Shown here: positions 1-4,284 of the stretch, piece by piece | Numbering within the stretch: position 1 is the stretch's first letter | How the letters are laid out: every line of letters begins with the position of its first letter | Origin: Bacilli bacterium | Lineage (GTDB): Bacteria > Bacillota_I > Bacilli_A > RF39 > UBA660 | NCBI GenBank assembly: GCA_016283075.1 | Contig: JAEEMF010000067.1 | Coordinates: 1-5,177, forward strand | Length of the DNA: 5,177 nucleotides | Direction of reading: 5' to 3' | Notes under the pieces: model-generated | What the model was told of the DNA's origin: nothing | The model's database searches: none | The model's input: the letters and a program-made list of their open reading frames with translations, nothing else | Translations under genes and position numbers: made by a program

Positions 1-271
1 CAGTTTGAAGTAAGAAAGGTATACTTCCTATATGATCTTCATGTCCGTGTGTAATAAATAACCCTTTTATCTTTGATTCATTTTCTTTTAAAAATGAGAA
101 GTCAGGTATAACATAATCAATTCCGAGTAAATCAGCCTCTGGAAATAATACACCAGAGTCAATAATAATTAATTCATTTCCATGCATTATACAATACATG
201 TTTTTTCCAACTTCTCCAAGACCACCAAGCGCAAATACTTTAGTATCAGTATTATTTTCAAAAATTTTCAT
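1..271 (-). CDS. rnj: Ribonuclease J, N-terminal part (cut by window edge)
   Basis: The first 90 codons are present, read on the minus strand from the ATG at 271 to 269; the rest lies outside the window. RNase J is a metallo-beta-lactamase-fold ribonuclease with 5'-3' exonuclease and endonuclease activity in mRNA decay and rRNA maturation in Bacillota. Seen here are the FALGGLGEVGKN start of the fold (residues 13-24), a LLGIDYVIPD segment (48-57), and the two-zinc motif H75-G-H77-E-D79-H80 inside LFITHGHEDHIGSIPFLL. These match B. subtilis RNase J1/J2 very closely from memory of the family. The start is supported by a strong AAAGGA ribosome binding site (275-283), correctly spaced from the ATG. 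The fragment is too short to separate J1 from J2. It is transcribed divergently from the unknown gene at 417. Confidence 0.96.
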   Translation of the reverse strand, partial: MKIFENNTDTKVFALGGLGEVGKNMYCIMHGNELIIIDSGVLFPEADLLGIDYVIPDFSFLKENESKIKGLFITHGHEDHIGSIPFLLQT

Positions 272-320
272 ATTCTTTCCTTTCTACCAAAATACAAAGT
301 TAATGCGTTTCACAAATAAC

Positions 321-349
321 ATTATATACTACTTTTAAAAAAAGGGCAA
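321..349 (-). promoter_or_regulatory. Sigma-A-type promoter of RNase J
   Basis: Read on the minus strand, a perfect TATAAT (321-326) follows TTGCCC (344-349) with a 17-base spacer. TTGCCC matches four of six bases of the -35 consensus. The predicted transcript would start near 314 and have a leader of about 43 bases before the RNase J ATG. This is a consensus match only. Confidence 0.7.
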
Positions 350-354
350 ATTAT

Positions 355-383
355 TTGACAAAAATGTACTCTGGTGGTATTAT
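355..383 (+). promoter_or_regulatory. Strong sigma-A-type promoter of the 417-2411 gene
   Basis: A perfect TTGACA (355-360) is followed after exactly 17 bases by TATTAT (378-383), which matches five of six bases of the -10 consensus and carries the extended -10 TG at 375-376. The start site would be near 390, giving a leader of about 27 bases. A G-rich Shine-Dalgarno sequence GAGGGGG (402-408) lies 8 bases before the ATG at 417. This is the best promoter in the window and suggests high basal expression. Its -35 is only 5 bases from the -35 of the divergent RNase J promoter. Confidence 0.82.
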
Positions 384-416
384 ATAGCGCATGTTTTCGA
401 AGAGGGGGAAATATAT

Positions 417-2411
417 ATGGCAAAAATTGAAAAGGAAATATTTTTATTAGTAGAACAACTATCAAAATTAAATCCAGATATTCCATTTATTTATAGTGCG
501 AGAACAAGAAAAGTAGTAGCTAACACTACAAATATTAATAAAACTATAAATGTTAAAGAATTAAAATTACCAGAAGATGGAAAATATGTATTTAATGAAA
601 CTATGAGTGGTAAAATGCAAGTTGCATTAATAACTGAAAAAGGTGCTGAAGAAATTGCTACTTTATCGGTTGATAAATGTTTTTCAACAGCTGATAAAAG
701 AGAACAATATGAAGGCTATAATACTTATAGTATAGGTGATGGATATAAAGAATCATTAGCTAGTAGAGTATTTGGTAGTAAAGAAAAAGAACCAAGAGGT
801 ATTAGATATTCAGTAGGAGCTGCTTTAGTAGATCCTGATAAAAAAGAATCAAAAACTGAAGAACCTAAAGAAGAAAGTGCTTTTGGTGATTATACATTAG
901 TAAAAGAAGAAAGTGCTTTTGGTGATTATACATTAGTAAAAGAAGAACCAAAAACTGAATCTAAAAACGAGGAAAGTGCTTTTGGTGGTTTATTTTTAGA
1001 TGCTGAAGAGAAAAAAACTGTAGAAAAGAAAGATGAATTTGTTCTTATTCCAGTAACTAAAGAAAATACTGTGGATAATTCAATGGATGATACAGACGAA
1101 AGATATGAAATTGATCCTAATGCTAAAATTGTAGTTCCAGTAAAAACTGAACCTACAAAAACTAAAAAAGAAAAGAATGGTTCTATATTCCAAAAATCTG
1201 GTGTTAAAAAGATTAAAAAGAATCCAAAGAGATTTGGTGGAAGAATATTTGCTGGTAGAAAAACAGTTGAAGAAAAAGATTTAGACTTTACGGATTATGC
1301 TAAAACTGAGCCAGTAAAAACTGAACCTGTAAAAGCTGAGCCTGTAAAAACTGAGCCAGTAAAAGCTGAACCAGTAAAGGTTGAACCAGTAAAGGTTGAA
1401 CCAGTAAAAGTTGAACCAGTAAAAACTGAACCAGTTAAAACTGAACCTAAAAAGACAGAACCTAAAAAGGCTGAACCAAAGAAAGATGAACTTAAAAAGA
1501 ATGATAAACCTGCTAAAAAGGGTCAATCAAAATTTGTTAAATTCTTAGGTAAGATTAAAACTAATATTAAATTCTTCTTCCTTAAGAGAAAGAAAGTAGA
1601 AGAAAAAGATCTAAACTTTATGGATTATGTTAAAGTTGAACCTAAAAAGGTTGAACCAACTAAGAAGGATGAACCTAAAAAGGACGAACCAACTAAGAAA
1701 GATGAACCTAAAAAGGACGAACCAACTAAGAAGGATGAACCTAAAAAGGACGAACCAACTAAGAAGGATGAACCTAAGAAAGATGAACCAACTAAGAAAG
1801 AACCAACTGAAGAAGATAAGAGAAAACAATTAGTAAATACTAAATATAGTATTCTTAAATCTACTTTATATAATGGTTTAGGTGAATATGAAAAAGCATT
1901 TATCGATGATATGTATGCTGAAGGATTAAATGTTAATGATAATGAATTCAGAATGATGTTAAATGAAAGATGCGTAGATAAGGGTATGATTTATAGATAC
2001 TTATTAGAAGTAGAAAAATTAAATACTTTAAGAAACTTCGAATTATTAGGTGAATTTGAAAGAATGTTTGTTGAAGATGCTATAGCAGAATCATTAGAAA
2101 CTGTTGATAATGAATTTAATATGATGCTTAGCGAAAGAACAGTTAATAAAAATCAAGTTATTTCATTTATGAATAACTATAAACAATCTGTTAAAAATCA
2201 AAAAGAAATAATAGTTGCCTATAGAAGAGAAGTTAAAGCACATCAAGATAACTATTCTGAGTTAACTATAAATGAATTAAGACATAGAGTAGCAAAAGAT
2301 AAAGAATTATTAGGGGATAAATATTATATATGTTCTATGAATAAAAAAGATTTAACTAATTTATTAGAACATATAGATGAAAAGAAAATCTGTAAAACTC
2401 TAGGTTTATAA
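417..2411 (+). CDS. Repeat-rich cytoplasmic protein of unknown function (paralogue of the 2497-4218 product)
   Basis: I do not recognise this 664-residue protein. Its order is: an N-terminal globular domain (about 1-140) with INVKELKLPEDGKYV at 44-58; two perfect 12-residue EESAFGDYTLVK units (152-175) and a degenerate third (185-196); a basic block (262-296); thirteen 5-residue [TAV]EPVK-type units (297-361); a second basic, aromatic block (369-406) with FFFLKRKKVEEKD; five 11-residue DEPKKDEPTKK-type units (407-461); a doubled 56-residue module (about 480-591); and a Lys-rich helical tail to 664. There is no signal peptide, membrane span, LPxTG motif or tryptophan. The N-terminal domain and doubled module recur in the next protein, so the two are probably paralogues. 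The Lys-Glu-Pro linkers should be disordered. A scaffold or tether role is inference only. It has its own promoter and terminator, so it is probably monocistronic. Confidence 0.93.
   Translation: MAKIEKEIFLLVEQLSKLNPDIPFIYSARTRKVVANTTNINKTINVKELKLPEDGKYVFNETMSGKMQVALITEKGAEEIATLSVDKCFSTADKREQYEGYNTYSIGDGYKESLASRVFGSKEKEPRGIRYSVGAALVDPDKKESKTEEPKEESAFGDYTLVKEESAFGDYTLVKEEPKTESKNEESAFGGLFLDAEEKKTVEKKDEFVLIPVTKENTVDNSMDDTDERYEIDPNAKIVVPVKTEPTKTKKEKNGSIFQKSGVKKIKKNPKRFGGRIFAGRKTVEEKDLDFTDYAKTEPVKTEPVKAEPVKTEPVKAEPVKVEPVKVEPVKVEPVKTEPVKTEPKKTEPKKAEPKKDELKKNDKPAKKGQSKFVKFLGKIKTNIKFFFLKRKKVEEKDLNFMDYVKVEPKKVEPTKKDEPKKDEPTKKDEPKKDEPTKKDEPKKDEPTKKDEPKKDEPTKKEPTEEDKRKQLVNTKYSILKSTLYNGLGEYEKAFIDDMYAEGLNVNDNEFRMMLNERCVDKGMIYRYLLEVEKLNTLRNFELLGEFERMFVEDAIAESLETVDNEFNMMLSERTVNKNQVISFMNNYKQSVKNQKEIIVAYRREVKAHQDNYSELTINELRHRVAKDKELLGDKYYICSMNKKDLTNLLEHIDEKKICKTLGL
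870..1004 (+). repeat. 36-base in-frame tandem repeat, two perfect copies plus one degenerate
   Basis: Copies at 870-905 and 906-941 are identical at every base and encode EESAFGDYTLVK. After 27 bases of Lys-Glu-rich spacer, a third copy at 969-1004 keeps EESAFG and then diverges (GLFLDA). Perfect identity including third positions implies a recent duplication of one unit. Confidence 0.93.
1200..1304 (+). repeat. Basic block, copy 1 (dispersed intragenic repeat)
   Basis: Residues 262-296 run from a Lys/Arg-rich stretch (KKIKKNPKRFGGRIF) into GRKTVEEKDLDFTDYAK, just before the 15-base EPVK array. The second half recurs at 1587-1634 as KRKKVEEKDLNFMDYVK, again directly before an EP-type array. 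Block plus array was probably duplicated as one unit. Confidence 0.8.
1305..1499 (+). repeat. 15-base in-frame tandem array encoding [TAV]EPVK
   Basis: Thirteen consecutive 15-base units encode nine xEPVK pentapeptides (x is T, A or V), then TEPKK, TEPKK, AEPKK and a decayed DELKK at the end. The units stay in frame, so copy-number change would alter linker length without breaking the gene. The product is Lys/Glu-balanced with Pro at every fifth residue, and is expected to be an extended, disordered linker. Confidence 0.93.
1521..1634 (+). repeat. Basic/aromatic block, copy 2 (dispersed intragenic repeat)
   Basis: Residues 369-406 begin with a basic segment alternating with Phe, Val and Ile (KFVKFLGKIKTNIKFFFLK) and end in RKKVEEKDLNFMDYVK, which matches copy 1. 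The first part has the composition of an amphipathic membrane-surface or nucleic-acid-binding helix. It is too charged to be a membrane span. Confidence 0.78.
1635..1799 (+). repeat. 33-base in-frame tandem array encoding DEPKKDEPTKK
   Basis: There are five 33-base units. The first (1635-1667) reads VEPKKVEPTKK and links this array to the EPVK type; units 2-5 read DEPKKDEPTKK. Units 3 (1701-1733) and 4 (1734-1766) are identical in DNA, unit 2 differs by one base and unit 5 by four, all synonymous. This indicates recent expansion. The unit is itself a doubled EP[KT]-type motif. Confidence 0.93.
1854..2189 (+). repeat. Doubled 56-residue C-terminal module, first protein
   Basis: Residues about 480-535 and 536-591 form two diverged copies with an exact 56-residue period. 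The aligned cores are 488-521 and 544-577: L-G-E-[YF]-E-[KR]-x-F-[IV]-[DE]-D, then A-E-x-L, then D-N-E-F-x-M-M-L-[NS]-E-R-x-V. No gap is needed. The same doubled module closes the next protein (3733-4068). It looks helical and acidic, and I do not recognise it as a named domain. Confidence 0.88.
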
Positions 2412-2414
2412 TGT

Positions 2415-2444
2415 AAAAAGATGTCAACAAAGACATCTTTTTTT
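2415..2444 (+). terminator. Rho-independent terminator of the 417-2411 gene
   Basis: An 11-base-pair perfect stem (2415-2425 with 2432-2442) has the 6-base loop AACAAA and ends in a T run reaching 2444. It starts 3 bases after the TAA stop codon. Confidence 0.92.
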
Positions 2445-2470
2445 GTATTTAAAAACGGGTATGATATAAT
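2443..2470 (+). promoter_or_regulatory. Promoter of the 2497-4218 gene (extended -10)
   Basis: A perfect TATAAT (2465-2470) has the extended -10 TG at 2462-2463. The best -35 candidate, TTGTAT (2443-2448), is 16 bases upstream, matches three of six bases and overlaps the T tract of the preceding terminator. The start would be near 2477, with a leader of about 20 bases. The extended -10 probably makes up for the weak -35. Confidence 0.7.
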
Positions 2471-2482
2471 AGATATAAGAAT

Positions 2483-2488
2483 AGGGAG
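2483..2488 (+). promoter_or_regulatory. Shine-Dalgarno site that fixes the start at 2497
   Basis: AGGGAG lies 8 bases before the ATG at 2497. An in-frame GTG at 2488 overlaps this site and has no ribosome binding site of its own, so it is rejected as the start. With the ATG start, the conserved LP.DG.Y motif falls at the same residue position in both paralogues. Confidence 0.85.
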
Positions 2489-2496
2489 TGTATACT

Positions 2497-4218
2497 ATGG
2501 ATAAAGAAAAAGCTAAGCAAATGTATGAATTTGTAAAACAAATAGCTGAAAAAAATAAAGAAGCTGAATTCAGAACTTTTAGTAGATTACAAAATGATGA
2601 ATTAGCAGGCATAAAGTTTGTTGGATCAATAGATGTTAATAGTTTAATTTTACCTGATGGTTTTTATATTAACTCATTTGGTAAAATAACTAATAGAGAT
2701 CTTAGTAATCCATTAGATGATAAATATATTGAATTTCAATATGGTGAAATCTCTAAATTAGATCCTGATGTTAAAACTAATAATATAGAGGAAGTTAATG
2801 AGGAGTTATATACTGCAGAAGAAATCTCTTTATTAAAAGGAAAAGATGATAAAGAAGATGATAAGGCGAAAGATGATACTCCTGCACCAGCTCCATTTTC
2901 TCCTATTTCTTCAGATGATGATTCAAAGAAGAAAGATGATAAAGATAAGAAGAAAAAGAAAGATAAAAAACCTGTTAATAAAAAAGGATTTAGAGCATCT
3001 ATTAAAGGATTATGGGAAAGAATTAAGAATTCTTCTAAATGGCATTTATTACCTAGAAAAAAGGTAGATGAAGAGGAAAAAGAAGAAGAGGAAGAAGTTG
3101 CTGAGAAAGATGCTGATGTTATTAGACATTTATTACCTAAGATAGTTGATGATAAATATATTATAGATAAAATGAAAAAAGAACATGGTTCTTTTGAAGA
3201 TTTATATAAAAAGAATCCTGGATTATGTATTGAAAAATTAAAAGAATATACTATGATGAAAGAATTCCATGATTTTGCATTAAAAGATGCTGCTTATAAT
3301 GATGAAAAATTTGAAGAAGTTATGGGTGGTATTACTAAGTTAAGACAAAATCATACTTCAAGAGCTAATAGAATGCTTCAAGAAGTAAGATATGGTGGAA
3401 TAACTGAAAATCAATTACAATTTTTAGCAGATAGATTAGAATATTATAAGAATAATCCATTAGGAAAGGATGATTTCTCATTTGGTAAACCAGCTGGACC
3501 AGATACTCCAGTAGGACCAGGTGGAACTCCAGCAGGAGGAGATACTCCTACAGGACCTAGTGCTCCTACAGGACCAGATGCACCAACAACACCAGGAACT
3601 CCTACAGGACCAACAGGTGGAGATACTCCTACAGGAGGAGATACTCCTACAGGTGATTCAAATCCTAAACCAGATCCAGTATCTGAAGCTGAAAAAGAAA
3701 GATTAGCAGCAGCACAAAAGAATTATTCTATAGAAAATGGAAAATTATATGCAGAATTAGATGATTATGAAAAAGCATTTATAGATGATGCTGATGCAGA
3801 AAATCTACAACCTGGTGAAAATGAATTTAATATGATGATGAATGAAAGAGCAGTTAATCAAGATCGTATTTATTTATATATGATTATGCGTGAAGAATTA
3901 AAAGAAAAAGCTGCTTATGCTGTATTAGATGAATATGAAAAAGCTTTTGTAGAAGATGCTAAAGCAGAGGAATTAGAACCTGGAGATAATGAGTTTAACA
4001 TGATGTTAAGCGAAAGAACTGTTAATGCAAGAAGAGTTATGGGTTATTATAGAGTTAGTTTAGAAACTAAGAAGAAAGTTAATAATTTATATGCTCAAAT
4101 AAAGAAAAAAGAAGAACTTCAAGGTCATTTATATAATCCTGAAGAGTATGCTAAATTAATGGAAAAACTTAAAGGAGAACCTAAAGTAGAAGAAACTTCA
4201 GGTGGTATGTCTAAGTAA
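2497..4218 (+). CDS. Low-complexity cytoplasmic protein of unknown function (paralogue of the 417-2411 product)
   Basis: I do not recognise this 573-residue protein. Its order is: an N-terminal domain (about 1-110) with IDVNSLILPDGFYI at 45-58, aligning with the first protein; an Asp/Lys-rich disordered stretch (114-160) holding a short Pro/Ser patch; a basic block (161-190) with GFRASIKGLWERIK and LLPRKKV; an acidic run (191-206); a helical region of about 120 residues (207-325) with no counterpart in the first protein; a Gly-Pro-Thr linker (about 330-394); a doubled 56-residue module (413-524) whose second copy shares NEFNMMLSERTVN exactly with the first protein; and a Lys/Glu-rich helical tail. 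No signal peptide, membrane span or catalytic motif is seen. The shared ends with different middles suggest an old gene duplication followed by linker replacement. It has its own promoter and terminator. A structural or adaptor role is only inference. Confidence 0.93.
   Translation: MDKEKAKQMYEFVKQIAEKNKEAEFRTFSRLQNDELAGIKFVGSIDVNSLILPDGFYINSFGKITNRDLSNPLDDKYIEFQYGEISKLDPDVKTNNIEEVNEELYTAEEISLLKGKDDKEDDKAKDDTPAPAPFSPISSDDDSKKKDDKDKKKKKDKKPVNKKGFRASIKGLWERIKNSSKWHLLPRKKVDEEEKEEEEEVAEKDADVIRHLLPKIVDDKYIIDKMKKEHGSFEDLYKKNPGLCIEKLKEYTMMKEFHDFALKDAAYNDEKFEEVMGGITKLRQNHTSRANRMLQEVRYGGITENQLQFLADRLEYYKNNPLGKDDFSFGKPAGPDTPVGPGGTPAGGDTPTGPSAPTGPDAPTTPGTPTGPTGGDTPTGGDTPTGDSNPKPDPVSEAEKERLAAAQKNYSIENGKLYAELDDYEKAFIDDADAENLQPGENEFNMMMNERAVNQDRIYLYMIMREELKEKAAYAVLDEYEKAFVEDAKAEELEPGDNEFNMMLSERTVNARRVMGYYRVSLETKKKVNNLYAQIKKKEELQGHLYNPEEYAKLMEKLKGEPKVEETSGGMSK
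3484..3678 (+). repeat. Gly-Pro-Thr-rich linker with short imperfect repeats
   Basis: Residues about 330-394 are almost only Gly, Pro, Thr, Asp, Ser and Ala. The 17-base unit GGAGATACTCCTACAGG occurs three times (3538-3554, 3619-3635, 3637-3653) and encodes GDTPTG; variant PTGP and PAG units lie between. The stretch looks collagen-like, but the strict Gly-X-Y period is not kept, so it is better read as a flexible, uncharged linker. The base composition is locally richer in G and C than its surroundings. Confidence 0.85.
3733..4068 (+). repeat. Doubled 56-residue C-terminal module, second protein
   Basis: Residues 413-468 and 469-524 are two copies at an exact 56-residue period. The cores are 421-454 and 477-510: LD[DE]YEKAF[IV][DE]D, then A-E-x-L-x-P-G-[ED]-N-E-F-N-M-M, then [NS]-E-R-x-V-N. 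They align without gaps to the module at 1854-2189. The two copies here are more alike than the two in the first protein. Confidence 0.88.
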
Positions 4219-4221
4219 TAT

Positions 4222-4252
4222 AAAAACTACATCAAATGATGTAGTTTTTTTT
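4222..4252 (+). terminator. Rho-independent terminator of the 2497-4218 gene
   Basis: A 12-base-pair perfect stem (4222-4233 with 4238-4249) closes the 4-base loop AAAT and runs into eight consecutive T (4245-4252). It begins 3 bases after the TAA stop codon, the same arrangement as the terminator at 2415. Confidence 0.92.
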
Positions 4253-4258
4253 ATTATA

Positions 4259-4267
4259 TGATATAAT
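4259..4267 (+). promoter_or_regulatory. Extended -10 promoter of ftsY
   Basis: TGATATAAT (4259-4267) combines a perfect -10 with the extended TG, the same ATGATATAATA string as at the previous promoter (2461-2471). No good -35 exists: at 17 bases upstream the sequence falls in the terminator stem and matches poorly. The start would be near 4273-4275, directly at the Shine-Dalgarno sequence AGGTGAT (4275-4281), giving a leader of only about 10-12 bases. Confidence 0.6.
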
Positions 4268-4284
4268 AATTACTAGGTGATAAC

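Noticed and set aside
313..357. Inverted repeat CAAATAA / TTATTTG across the divergent promoters as an operator.
   Set aside because: Only 7 bases match, with a 31-base gap, in very AT-rich DNA. This is expected by chance.
870..1799. Direct repeats as a possible CRISPR array.
   Set aside because: The units are contiguous with no unique spacers and lie in frame inside a coding gene.
1281..1829. Long open frames opposite the repeats (1281-1526 and 1611-1829 on the minus strand, 1627-1833 in another plus frame).
   Set aside because: They are by-products of periodic DNA without stop codons. Their products are monotonous Phe/Trp/Leu or Lys/Leu/Asn strings, and they have no ribosome binding site.
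3484..3678. Collagen-like secreted or surface protein.
   Set aside because: The Gly-X-Y period is irregular, and the protein has no signal peptide, membrane span or sorting signal.
2424..3706. Other short open frames (2424-2612 minus, 2846-3067 plus, 3521-3706 plus).
   Set aside because: They lie inside or across the 2497-4218 gene and its control region, in the wrong frame. They lack start signals and have low-complexity products.
3733..4068. EF-hand calcium sites in the acidic FIDDADAE segment.
   Set aside because: The Gly at loop position 6 and Glu at position 12 are missing, and the aspartates are not kept in the other copies.
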